Made by a program: the position numbers and the translations under genes. Of a stretch of 14,202 nt of DNA, positions 6,051-13,058 are shown piece by piece. The number at the start of each line of letters is the position of its first letter. The first letter of the stretch is position 1. The DNA is from an uncultured Clostridia bacterium (GTDB taxonomy: Bacteria; Bacillota; Clostridia; Oscillospirales; Acutalibacteraceae). The DNA is taken from positions 1-14,202 of the forward strand of contig CANONE010000048.1 of the NCBI GenBank assembly GCA_947567585.1, given 5' to 3'. The notes beneath the pieces are model-generated. The model searched no databases. It saw nothing but the letters and a program-made list of their open reading frames with translations, and was not told the DNA's origin.

Positions 6051-8074
6051 AAAATGATATTGATTCTATTCTCAACTCTATGTTCCGGGATGGCAGGCTG
6101 AATTTAAAGAGCAGCCTGCCATCTTCCCCGCCTGCGGCTGATCCCGCAAAGCAAGCCGCCAAAGCGGTAGAGGCTGTGGACCGGGCTCAACAGGGGCTGA
6201 CGGAGTCCCTGCAGGAAAGCATTGAACGAATGGCCCGAGAGGCCCAGGAGGATATGGCCGACCTGCGCCTGCACCTGGAACAGGACGGCGTCTCCCCCCA
6301 GACGGCCCATAACGCCGGCAATCCTCAGGATCTGGAAACAACGTTCCAGGTAGCCAGACAGGAGACCCTGGCGCAGGTCTTGGGCCAGGAAGCCTTTATC
6401 GACGGCTTGACCCTGGCCTTTAAGCGGCCCTTTGTGGCGGGCTCTGATAAAGACCGGCCTTTGTGCCGGGCGGCGCTGCTGGGGGCGTCTGGTACCGGGC
6501 GGCGCAGCGCTGTGCGGGCCCTCACCGCTTCTCTGGGGCGGCAGGGCGCCCTGAAGTCCCCGAAAACCTCTTTTGTGGACTTGTCAGCCTATGCCGCTCC
6601 CGGCTCGGAAAAGCTTTTCATCCAGGATCTTTATACCGCCCTGAAAAGCGGGGCGCCGGCGCTGGTATTTGAAAACTACCAGGAATGTCATCCCTCCGTA
6701 CTGCCAATGGCCGCCGCTTTATTCCGCACAGGCTGCGTCCCCCTTTTAGGCCGGTATGCCCAGCAAAAGGGGCTCCTGGTGGATGTAGGCAGCGCTTTGG
6801 CCCCAGGCGCGGTGAGTTCTCTCTCCGCAGCGGGGAAATATCTGTTCCTCCTGGCCGGTGAAGACGAAGCCCAGCTTTCCGGCGCCTTCGGGGGACATTT
6901 CCTGGCCGGTCTCGACGACGTTCTGCACACAGAAGCGTTTTCCCCAGAAAGCCTGCGCCACATTGCCCACGCCAATCTAAAGGCCCTGGCCCAGCGGGCG
7001 GAAAACCAGCTGGGCTTCCACCTGGAATTCGGAGAATCGGAATCTCAGGCTTTGGCCCGCCTCTACAATAAGGAGGAAGGGGCCGGAGGCATTGCCAAAG
7101 GCGCGCGGGAACTATACCGGCTGATGGGCGAGGAAAAGCTGAAAAAGAACCTACGCCCCCCGGTACAGGCCCGGCTGGCGGAAACAGACGGCCAGCTGAC
7201 GGTTTCGTATCAGTGGGAGAACACCACAGGAAGCATCCCACTGCGCCCAGGCCCCCAGCCTGGAAATCCGGCGGAGCTGGAAGCCGTCAAAACGCAGCTG
7301 CGGCAAATTGTAGGGCTGGAAAGCGTAAAAGACTACATCCTCTCGCTGGAGGACAATTTTAAGATGCAGCAGCTCCGGAGGCAGCGGGGACTGAAAGCCG
7401 GCCCGCCCTCCATGCACATGATTTTTACCGGAAATCCCGGCACCGGTAAAACCACTGTAGCCCGTATTGCCGCTCGGTACCTAAAGGCCCTGGGAGCCTT
7501 GGAGGGCGGCCAGCTGGTTGAGGTTACCCGCGGGGATTTGGTAGGCCAATATGTGGGCCACACGGCTCCGCTTACCCAGAAAGCCATTCAGTCCGCCATG
7601 GGCGGGGTGCTGTTTATTGACGAAGCCTATTCCCTCTACCGCGGCCGGGACGACAGCTTCGGCCTGGAGGCCATTGACGCGCTGGTCAAGGGCATGGAGG
7701 ACCACCGGGACAAGCTGGTGGTAATTCTGGCGGGTTATTCTCAGGAGATGGAGGAATTTCTCCGGGCCAATTCCGGCTTGCGCTCCCGGTTTCCTCATGT
7801 GATTGAGTTCCCGGACTACACGGCGGAGGAGCTGCTGGAAATCACCAAAAGCATCACCGCCGGCATGGGCTACCGGCTGGACCCCGGCTGCCTGCCGCCG
7901 TTGCTGGGCTATTACCAAGCTATGCAGCTCACTGGCGATCCCCGTGCCAACGGCAACGGCCGCATGGCGCGGAACAAGGTGGAAGCCGCCGTGATTGCCT
8001 GCGCCCGCAGAAATATGAAAGCGCCGCCGGCCCAGCAGGATCTGGAACTGCTGCTGCCGGAGGATTTCGCGTAG
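6047..8074 (+). CDS. Double AAA+ ATPase: degenerate ClpB-like domain plus CbbX/SpoVK-like domain
   Basis: A 675-residue cytoplasmic protein starting at the ATG within ATGA shared with the aroD stop (AGGAGG ten bases upstream). Residues 1-110 are polar and helical. A first AAA+-like module (about 110-375) has GASGTGRRS at 146-154, where the Walker A Lys-Ser/Thr is Arg-Arg, and LVFEN at 206-210 in place of a normal Walker B, so it probably does not hydrolyse ATP. The second module (about 415-675) is intact and resembles CbbX, SpoVK and the ATPase of EccA: Walker A GNPGTGKT (462-469), Walker B VLFIDEA (521-527), pore-type loop near VGQYVGH, sensor LAGY, and SGLRSRF with Arg579/Arg581 as arginine fingers. 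Relatives remodel protein complexes (CbbX acts on Rubisco). The partner here is unknown; coupling to aroD is the only clue. The long open frame upstream of 6047 is a shadow of aroD. Confidence 0.88.
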   Translation: MKNDIDSILNSMFRDGRLNLKSSLPSSPPAADPAKQAAKAVEAVDRAQQGLTESLQESIERMAREAQEDMADLRLHLEQDGVSPQTAHNAGNPQDLETTFQVARQETLAQVLGQEAFIDGLTLAFKRPFVAGSDKDRPLCRAALLGASGTGRRSAVRALTASLGRQGALKSPKTSFVDLSAYAAPGSEKLFIQDLYTALKSGAPALVFENYQECHPSVLPMAAALFRTGCVPLLGRYAQQKGLLVDVGSALAPGAVSSLSAAGKYLFLLAGEDEAQLSGAFGGHFLAGLDDVLHTEAFSPESLRHIAHANLKALAQRAENQLGFHLEFGESESQALARLYNKEEGAGGIAKGARELYRLMGEEKLKKNLRPPVQARLAETDGQLTVSYQWENTTGSIPLRPGPQPGNPAELEAVKTQLRQIVGLESVKDYILSLEDNFKMQQLRRQRGLKAGPPSMHMIFTGNPGTGKTTVARIAARYLKALGALEGGQLVEVTRGDLVGQYVGHTAPLTQKAIQSAMGGVLFIDEAYSLYRGRDDSFGLEAIDALVKGMEDHRDKLVVILAGYSQEMEEFLRANSGLRSRFPHVIEFPDYTAEELLEITKSITAGMGYRLDPGCLPPLLGYYQAMQLTGDPRANGNGRMARNKVEAAVIACARRNMKAPPAQQDLELLLPEDFA

Positions 8075-8080
8075 CTTCTT

Positions 8081-8124
8081 AAGGCGGCAGGGCTCTGCCT
8101 TGCATCCCACCGCCTTTGAAAAGG
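8081..8124 (+). repeat. Hairpin-forming intergenic repeat-like segment
   Basis: Just after the AAA+ stop, AAGGCGG (8081-8087) pairs with CCGCCTT (8110-8116), enclosing a small GCAG/CTGC hairpin. The stretch 8110-8124 (CCGCCTTTGAAAAGG) recurs with one change at 11837-11851 in another gap of this window, and GGCGAAACTTTT at 8174-8185 completes a layout I associate with dispersed intergenic hairpins of clostridia. Copy number cannot be tested here. Confidence 0.4.
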
Positions 8125-8170
8125 ACGGAGATCCCCCCGAACCGGCCAAGCTGGCACACTACTCGAAGAG

Positions 8171-8206
8171 GCGGCGAAACTTTTGCTGTTGCCGCTTTTC
8201 TATTCT
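8171..8206 (+). terminator. Rho-independent terminator after the AAA+ gene
   Basis: A 7-bp stem (8171-8177 GCGGCGA with 8189-8195 TTGCCGC, one G-U pair) is followed by TTTTCTATTCT. It lies about 100 bases past the AAA+ stop and only about 20 bases before the next gene, so it should separate aroD-AAA+ from the importer operon, or act as an attenuator for it. Confidence 0.6.
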
Positions 8207-8226
8207 AAATGATGTTCTGAGGTGTT

Positions 8227-9201
8227 ATGGTGAAGAGATTATCTTTTATTTTAATGGTTTGTTTTGGACTGGCCATATTATTGGGGGCTTGCGGCCAACA
8301 GGGCGCCTCTGTTTCTGAGGACCAGAGCGCCGCGACCTCTCAGGCTGGGGGGATGGTTCGTATTGGCGATTCTACAGGCAAGTCCTTGGATCTGCCTGAG
8401 AGTCCTCGGATTGTTTGTCTCTATGGATCTTACAGCGAGGCTTGGTTATCCGCAGGCGGGAGCCTGGCGGGCGTTACGCAGGAGGCGGTGGAAGAGCGGG
8501 GGCTGGATACCGGCGCGGCGGAGATTGTGGGCACAGTAAAGGAACCCAACGCGGAAAAAATCATTGCTCTGGAACCGGACGCCGTCATTCTCTCTTTGGA
8601 CGTCGCCGCCCAGCAAGACATGGTGGATGTATTGGAAAGCGCCGGAGCGCCTTGCCTAAGCTACCGGGTAGATACCTTTGAAGACTATGCCGCCATGATG
8701 AAGGAATTCTGTAAAGCGACCGGCCGCGGCGATCTTTATGACGAAAAGGTCACGGAGATTTCTAAAGAGATTGACGCAGCCCGGGAGGACTATGGTTTTA
8801 CGGAGAACCCGCCCCGGGTGCTGCTAATCCGGGCCTTTTCAACAGGCATGAAGGCGAAGTCCGACGAGGAACTGGCGGGAGCCATCCTGAAAGACTTGGG
8901 CTGCGAGAACATTGCGGACAGCGCTCCCTCCATGCTGGAAGATCTCAGTTTGGAGGAGGTCATTCAGGCAGACCCTGACTTTCTGTTCGTCACTACCATG
9001 GGAGACGAGAAAAAAGCGCTGGACTATTTGGAATCCCTCACTGCCGGCAACCCCGCTTGGTCGGGTCTTACCGCTATTCAGGAGGGCCGCTTCTTCGTGC
9101 TTCCCAAGGAGCTTTTCCACTATAAGCCCAATGCCCGCTGGGGAGAAAGCTACCGCTATCTGGGCCGGGCCCTGCACGGGCAGGAGCCTCGGGATGAGTG
9201 A
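8227..9201 (+). CDS. ABC importer binding lipoprotein, iron-siderophore/cobalamin class
   Basis: A 324-residue lipoprotein: signal peptide with lipobox LGAC (Cys22), a Ser/Gln/Glu-rich spacer, then a Peripla_BP_2 fold. Typical segments are PRIVCLYGSYSEAWLSAGG, EPNAEKIIALEPDAVILS and DADPDFLFVTT-like IQADPDFLFVTT. Family members capture ferric siderophores, haem or vitamin B12 outside the cell; the ligand cannot be chosen from sequence. It is the first gene of an operon with permease and ATPase, and overlaps the permease by eight bases. GAGGTG lies only two bases before ATG 8227, so the in-frame GTG at 8230 (five-base spacing) may be the true start. No clear promoter or cobalamin riboswitch lies between the terminator and the start. 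Confidence 0.88.
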   Translation: MVKRLSFILMVCFGLAILLGACGQQGASVSEDQSAATSQAGGMVRIGDSTGKSLDLPESPRIVCLYGSYSEAWLSAGGSLAGVTQEAVEERGLDTGAAEIVGTVKEPNAEKIIALEPDAVILSLDVAAQQDMVDVLESAGAPCLSYRVDTFEDYAAMMKEFCKATGRGDLYDEKVTEISKEIDAAREDYGFTENPPRVLLIRAFSTGMKAKSDEELAGAILKDLGCENIADSAPSMLEDLSLEEVIQADPDFLFVTTMGDEKKALDYLESLTAGNPAWSGLTAIQEGRFFVLPKELFHYKPNARWGESYRYLGRALHGQEPRDE

Positions 9202-10201
9202 CCGGGGCAAGGCTGCCGCCAAACTGGCGGTCCTTGCCCTATTGCCAGTGTGCGCCGCTTTGCTGGGACTGGGGCTGGGGGCCTCTTCCGTGGAGCTGGG
9301 GCAATCTGTAAAAGAGATTCTCACAACAGGACAGGCGGTTTCTCCAGACAGCCGCATCCTTCTGTATGTGCGCCTGCCCCGGGTGTGCGCGGCTCTGTTG
9401 GCCGGAGCGGCGCTGGCGGTCAGCGGCATGCTGATTCAGGCCGCGTTGGGCAATCCCCTGGCTTCGCCCAATGTGATTGGGGTAAATTCCGGGGCGGGCT
9501 TTTTCACCTTTCTCTTTATGGCTCTTTTTCCCGGCATACCTGGGATTGTGCCTTTTGGAGCCTTTGCCGGCGCGCTGGTTGCCACGCTGATTGTCTATGC
9601 CGTGGCGGCGGGAGCCGGGGCCGGAAAGCTTACCATTATCTTAGCCGGAGTAGCTGTCAGCACTGTGTTCACAGCCGGGATCAACACGGTAAAAACCTTT
9701 TTCCCCGAGACGCTTTACAATGGCAGCACCTTTCTCATTGGCGGATTTGCCGGGGTATCTATAAAAGACTTTTCCGCAGCTTCGGTGATGATTCTATTGG
9801 GGCTCCCCGGCGCCATTGCCCTGTCACGGCAGGCCGACCTCCTCGTACTGGGTGAGGAAACCGCCCGAAGCCTCGGCCAGAATACGGCTGTCTCCCGGTT
9901 CCTGTTGATTATCACCGCCTGTATCTTAGCCGGGGCCGCCGTCAGCTTTTCCGGGCTTTTGAGCTTTGTGGGGCTCCTGGCCCCCCACATTGTCCGCCGC
10001 CTGCTGGGAGAGTCCAAAACAGGCCACCGGGCCCTGCTGCTTGGGGCTGCTCTGTTGGGCGCGGGCTTTGTAGCCTTGTGCGACCTTCTCAGCCGGCTGC
10101 TTTTCGCCCCCTATGAAATTCCGGTAGGCATTCTATTAAGCTTTTTAGGCGGGCCCTTTTTCCTGTTTCTGATTTTGCGGCAAAGGAGGCGGGGCAAGTG
10201 A
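9194..10201 (+). CDS. FecCD/BtuC-family ABC importer permease
   Basis: A 335-residue, very hydrophobic protein with about nine or ten membrane segments, the usual size for this family. Marks are RLPRVCAALLAGAALAVSG near the N terminus, ALGNPLASPNVIGVNSGA, and the cytoplasmic coupling region LLSFVGLLAPHIVRRLLG, which contacts the ATPase. It moves iron-siderophore, haem or cobalamin across the membrane. ATG 9194-9196 lies inside the end of the binding-protein gene, with AGGAG seven bases upstream, so the two are coupled; the longer open frame upstream is a shadow of the binding protein gene. Its end overlaps the ATPase start by four bases (GTGA). A single permease gene implies a homodimer. Confidence 0.92.
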   Translation: MSDRGKAAAKLAVLALLPVCAALLGLGLGASSVELGQSVKEILTTGQAVSPDSRILLYVRLPRVCAALLAGAALAVSGMLIQAALGNPLASPNVIGVNSGAGFFTFLFMALFPGIPGIVPFGAFAGALVATLIVYAVAAGAGAGKLTIILAGVAVSTVFTAGINTVKTFFPETLYNGSTFLIGGFAGVSIKDFSAASVMILLGLPGAIALSRQADLLVLGEETARSLGQNTAVSRFLLIITACILAGAAVSFSGLLSFVGLLAPHIVRRLLGESKTGHRALLLGAALLGAGFVALCDLLSRLLFAPYEIPVGILLSFLGGPFFLFLILRQRRRGK

Positions 10202-10977
10202 TCGAATTTCAAAACGTCACTGCTGGATACCCGGGACGGACTGTGGTGGATTCCGTCAGCTTTCTGGCGCCCAAAGGGCGGATTACCGCCCTGATCGGCC
10301 CCAATGGCTGCGGCAAGACCACTTTGCTGAAAACCGCCTGCGGCCTGCTCTCCCCTTCCTCCGGGCAAGTGCTGTTAAACGGCAGGCCCACGGCAAGCTA
10401 CCGCCGCCGGGAACGGGCCCGGTGGGCGGCGCTGTTGCCGCAGACCCGGGAAACCCCCGCCATCACAGTAGAGCGTCTGGTTGCCCATGGGCGCTATCCC
10501 CATCTGGGCTTTGCCAGGGACCTTTCCGCTGGGGACCGGATCCTAATAGAAAAAGCCATGGAGGACGCCGGGGTGCTGGATCTGCGGCGGCGGGAGCTGG
10601 CCTCCCTTTCCGGCGGGGAGAGGCAGCGGGCTTACATCGCTATGGCTCTGGCTCAGGACAGCCAAGCGCTTTTGCTGGACGAGCCCACCACCTACTTGGA
10701 TATTGGACAGCAGTATGAGATACTGGAATTGATCCAGCGGCTAAACCGGCAGGGAAAGACGGTTTTGATGGTGCTCCACGACCTGCCTCTGTCCTTTGCC
10801 TACAGCCACTGGACCGCCCTTTTGGTAAAGGGGCGGCTGGTGGCCTATGGGCCATCGGAGGAGGTTTTTCTCAGCAGGGCGGCGGATCAGGCTTTCGGCG
10901 TATCCGGCAGAAAGCTCCGCCTGGACGGCAAAGACCGGTATCTCTTCTTTGGCGGCGGCGAAGCTTCGCGGCCGTAA
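10198..10977 (+). CDS. FecE/BtuD-type ABC importer ATPase
   Basis: A 259-residue ATPase that powers the importer from the cytoplasmic side. It has Walker A GPNGCGKT (34-41), Q-loop Gln83 in LPQTRE, the GRYPHLGF segment common in siderophore-type ATPases, signature LSGGERQ (138-144), Walker B ALLLDE (158-163) and H-loop His195. All catalytic motifs are intact. The GTG start at 10198 shares GTGA with the permease stop, so translation is coupled. The C-terminal tail after about 225 is short. A nucleotidyltransferase gene follows after 22 bases. Confidence 0.94.
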   Translation: MIEFQNVTAGYPGRTVVDSVSFLAPKGRITALIGPNGCGKTTLLKTACGLLSPSSGQVLLNGRPTASYRRRERARWAALLPQTRETPAITVERLVAHGRYPHLGFARDLSAGDRILIEKAMEDAGVLDLRRRELASLSGGERQRAYIAMALAQDSQALLLDEPTTYLDIGQQYEILELIQRLNRQGKTVLMVLHDLPLSFAYSHWTALLVKGRLVAYGPSEEVFLSRAADQAFGVSGRKLRLDGKDRYLFFGGGEASRP

Positions 10978-10999
10978 GACTACACGCGGGAGGACTTAT

Positions 11000-11758
11000 G
11001 TGGACTATAAACAGCTGCTTACTGATTTCACACGGCTATGCCGGGAAAGCTTCCAGGAGAATCTCACCGGCGTCTATCTTCACGGCTCGGCGGCTATGGG
11101 CTGCTTTAACCCGGAAAAAAGCGACCTAGACCTGATTATCGTTACGGAGAAAGCTCCTGGCATTCCCGCCAAGAAACGATTCATGAAGGGTGTGGCTGCT
11201 CTAAACCAACTGGCTCCGCCTAAAGGATTGGAGCTCAGCGTGGTACTGCGGGCGTGCTGCAAACCTTTTGTCTACCCCACCCCCTTTGAGCTCCACTTTT
11301 CGCCCGGACATCTGGAACGTTACCTGCGGGACCCCGAGGGCTATGTCCAGCCCGCCCCGCTGACGGATAAGGACTTGGCGGCGCATTTTACCATTATCAA
11401 CCATTTCGGCCGTGCTCTATGGGGCCCGCCGGTTTCCGACGTTTTCGGCCCGGTTCCCAGAGAGGACTACATAGACAGCATCTGGTACGATGTGGAAAAC
11501 GCTGCGGAAGATATTGTTCGGGACCCTGTATATGTAACCTTAAACCTTTGCCGAGCGCTGGCTTATCTGCAAGATGGGCTGGTGCTGCCCAAAAAGGCGG
11601 GCGGCCAGTGGGCCCTGGAAAACCTCCCCGCCGGCCGCCGCGCCCTGCCCGCCAAAGCCCTGGAAGCCTACGCCGGCGGCGGTACATTCTTCCCTTCGCC
11701 GGAGGATGCCAGAGAATTTGCCAGAGCTATGCTGGAGAAGATAGAGGGGCTTAGGTGA
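11000..11758 (+). CDS. AadA/ANT(9)-like nucleotidyltransferase
   Basis: A 252-residue protein built like aminoglycoside adenylyltransferases: an N-terminal nucleotidyltransferase fold with GS (29-30) and DLD (42-44) in YLHGSAAMGCFNPEKSDLDL, a candidate catalytic Glu78 in LELSVV, then a helical domain (DUF4111 type) with FGPVPREDYIDSIWY and QWALENLPAGRRALPAKALEAY, which match the spacing of AadA. AadA transfers AMP from ATP to streptomycin or spectinomycin. The protein is too divergent for me to claim resistance; the substrate may be another small molecule. GTG at 11000 has GGGAGG six bases upstream; the ATG at 10998 is in another frame. It follows the importer ATPase by 22 bases, so it is probably the last gene of that operon. 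Base composition matches its neighbours, giving no sign of recent transfer. Confidence 0.82.
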   Translation: MDYKQLLTDFTRLCRESFQENLTGVYLHGSAAMGCFNPEKSDLDLIIVTEKAPGIPAKKRFMKGVAALNQLAPPKGLELSVVLRACCKPFVYPTPFELHFSPGHLERYLRDPEGYVQPAPLTDKDLAAHFTIINHFGRALWGPPVSDVFGPVPREDYIDSIWYDVENAAEDIVRDPVYVTLNLCRALAYLQDGLVLPKKAGGQWALENLPAGRRALPAKALEAYAGGGTFFPSPEDAREFARAMLEKIEGLR

Positions 11759-11887
11759 GATTACGGCTTTCCCGAAAAGTTTTGGAAAACGTGATGACGG
11801 CTTACCGCAAAAATAGAAACTGAATTTGCGCTATCTCCGCCTTTGAAGAGGCGCAAGCGAGCACGGCTGCGGTATGCGGGCGGAGGA

Positions 11888-11916
11888 TTGGATAGAGTAT
11901 TTGAGGGATCTATAAT
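11888..11916 (+). promoter_or_regulatory. Sigma-A-type promoter for the 50-residue protein gene
   Basis: TTGGAT (11888-11893), 17 bases, then TATAAT (11911-11916), with a start near 11923 and a leader of about 56 bases. The gap from 11759 to 11887 holds no clear terminator for the importer operon; it has a weak CTTT/AAAG hairpin near 11768 and the repeat-like segment at 11837-11851. Confidence 0.7.
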
Positions 11917-11978
11917 CGCCGCAAAACCCGGGCATACTATTCCTGCACCAACAACCCAAACAGAAAGGATAGACGCAT

Positions 11979-12131
11979 ATGAACTTTGACCCGCAGGCCC
12001 AGGCATATTTTGACTCTCTGCCCGCCGTGCTCCAGGCCCAGATCGTCCAGAGCGGCGTAAAGCTGGAAACCAAGGAGGACTTGGAAAAATACTGCAAAAA
12101 CGCCCTGCTGGAAAACAAGAGCGCCCAATAA
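11979..12131 (+). CDS. Small protein of unknown function, 50 residues
   Basis: ATG at 11979 has AAAGGA about nine bases upstream and a TAA at 12129-12131. The protein is soluble and charged: it begins MNFDPQAQAYFDSLPAVLQAQ, continues QIVQSGVKLETKEDLEKYCKN and ends in a Lys/Glu/Asn-rich tail. The pattern of a helix, then SGV, then a second helix starting TKEDLEKYC resembles small uncharacterised proteins I recall from Clostridia, but I cannot name a family. No signal peptide or membrane segment is present; one Cys lies in the second helix. It has its own promoter (11888-11916) and is followed by a structured element and a strong terminator, so it is probably expressed alone. Codon use fits the genome. 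Confidence 0.7.
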   Translation: MNFDPQAQAYFDSLPAVLQAQIVQSGVKLETKEDLEKYCKNALLENKSAQ

Positions 12132-12134
12132 GCG

Positions 12135-12240
12135 TATAGTGAACGCGGTTCAGAAGAGGCGGAACGCTCTTTTAGGTCCGGCGGCAGAACTGCCCTGCCT
12201 TACCATCGGTATCGGCCGATGGTAAGGCGTGTTTACTATA
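12135..12240. repeat. 106-base inverted-repeat element with cloverleaf-like folding
   Basis: The ends pair over 13 bases (12135-12147 TATAGTGAACGCG with 12228-12240 CGTGTTTACTATA, two G-U pairs). Between them are GTTC/GAAC (12148-12165), GGCA/TGCC (12183-12194) and a perfect 13-bp hairpin (12197-12209 with 12216-12228). The outer arms begin and end in TATAG/CTATA-type sequence with TA at both edges, as in some small inverted-repeat elements that insert at TA. It contains no gene. It may be a MITE-like element, a structured RNA, or a composite of terminators for the 50-residue protein gene (TCTTTTAGG follows the first inner hairpin). The last 13-bp hairpin and the outer stem share base 12228. 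Confidence 0.5.
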
Positions 12241-12241
12241 A

Positions 12242-12280
12242 AGCGCGCCGGAAGCCCAACAGCCTCCGGCGCGCTCTTTT
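12242..12280. terminator. Strong terminator between convergent genes
   Basis: A perfect 11-bp GC-rich stem (12242-12252 AGCGCGCCGGA with 12265-12275 TCCGGCGCGCT) with a 12-base loop. On the plus strand it is followed by CTTTT, on the minus strand by TTTATAG. It can therefore end both the small-protein transcript and the minus-strand coaX transcript, whose stop codon is just eight bases away at 12288-12290. Confidence 0.75.
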
Positions 12281-12287
12281 GCAAGGA

Positions 12288-13058
12288 TTACTTCTTCGCG
12301 TTTTTCTTATAGAGCAGGTACAGTCCTTCCAGCATCAGGTTTTCATCATAATGCAGGTCCTGCCGGCAGAACTGGTGGACCACCGCCATCAACCCGCCGG
12401 TAGCTACGGCGGTCACCGGCTGGCCCAGTTCTTCAGCGGTACGCGCAATCAAGCCGTCTACCATCAAAGCGCTGCCGTAGATGGCGCCAGCCTGCATACA
12501 GTCCACGGTATTGCTGCCGATGAACTTTTCCGGGGGACCCAGATGGATGTAAGGCAGCTGCGCGGCCCTAGCGCTGAGGGCGTCCACTGAAACCCGCAAG
12601 CCCGGGATAATCATGCCGCCTAAATAAGCGCCGGTTTCATCTATAACGGACATAGTGGTGGCAGTGCCCATATCAAAGATAACTAAGGGCGGTTTGTACT
12701 TGGCCAAAGCGGCCACCGCATCCACTACCAGGTCCGCGCCTAGCTGGGCGGGATTGTCCATGCGGATGTTAAGACCCGTTTTCAGGCCCGCCCCCACGCA
12801 CAGAAAGCTTCTGCCAGTCATCAGCTCCATGGCGTCCTTCATTACTTTTTTCAGCTCCGGCACCACGCTGGAAAGAATACCTCCGGAAACTTCTCCAGGA
12901 GCAATGCCCCGGTTTTTCAAAAGCCCGTTAATCAACAGGCAGTATTCGTCGGCCGTCTGGTCCCGGTTGGTGTGCAGGCGCACCGTAAGAATCAGTTTAT
13001 TCTCCCGCCAGCAGCCTAGGACGGTGTTGGTGTTGCCAATATCAATGGTAAGTATCAT
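12288..13058 (-). CDS. coaX: Type III pantothenate kinase
   Basis: A 256-residue cytoplasmic kinase of the ASKHA fold that phosphorylates pantothenate, the first step of coenzyme A synthesis. It needs a monovalent cation and, unlike CoaA, is not inhibited by CoA. Motifs are DIGNTNTVLG (Asp6, phosphate 1 loop), HTNRDQTADEY (29-39), GADLVVDA with the likely catalytic base Asp109, FDMGTATT (128-135), GGMIIPGLRVSVDALS (147-162) and GSNTVDCMQAGAIYG. Length and motifs are complete. ATG at 13056-13058 overlaps the TGA of the upstream ECF gene as TGATG, with AAGGGG eight bases before it, so the two are coupled. An in-frame longer reading upstream is a shadow of the ECF gene. Confidence 0.96.
   Translation of the reverse strand: MILTIDIGNTNTVLGCWRENKLILTVRLHTNRDQTADEYCLLINGLLKNRGIAPGEVSGGILSSVVPELKKVMKDAMELMTGRSFLCVGAGLKTGLNIRMDNPAQLGADLVVDAVAALAKYKPPLVIFDMGTATTMSVIDETGAYLGGMIIPGLRVSVDALSARAAQLPYIHLGPPEKFIGSNTVDCMQAGAIYGSALMVDGLIARTAEELGQPVTAVATGGLMAVVHQFCRQDLHYDENLMLEGLYLLYKKNAKK

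Noticed and set aside
8201..8206. TATTCT as a -10 box for the importer operon
   Set aside because: No acceptable -35 lies 16-18 bases upstream, and the box is part of the terminator T-run.
8075..8226. Cobalamin or other riboswitch before the importer operon
   Set aside because: No B12 box or other known aptamer core is visible; the region is explained by two hairpins, one a terminator.
8912..9193. Upstream extension of the permease frame
   Set aside because: It overlaps the binding-protein gene in another frame; the hydrophobic permease begins at ATG 9194 with AGGAG upstream.
11000..11758. Calling the gene aadA and reporting streptomycin/spectinomycin resistance
   Set aside because: The layout matches but identity looks low and the operon context is not that of a resistance cassette; only family-level naming is supported.
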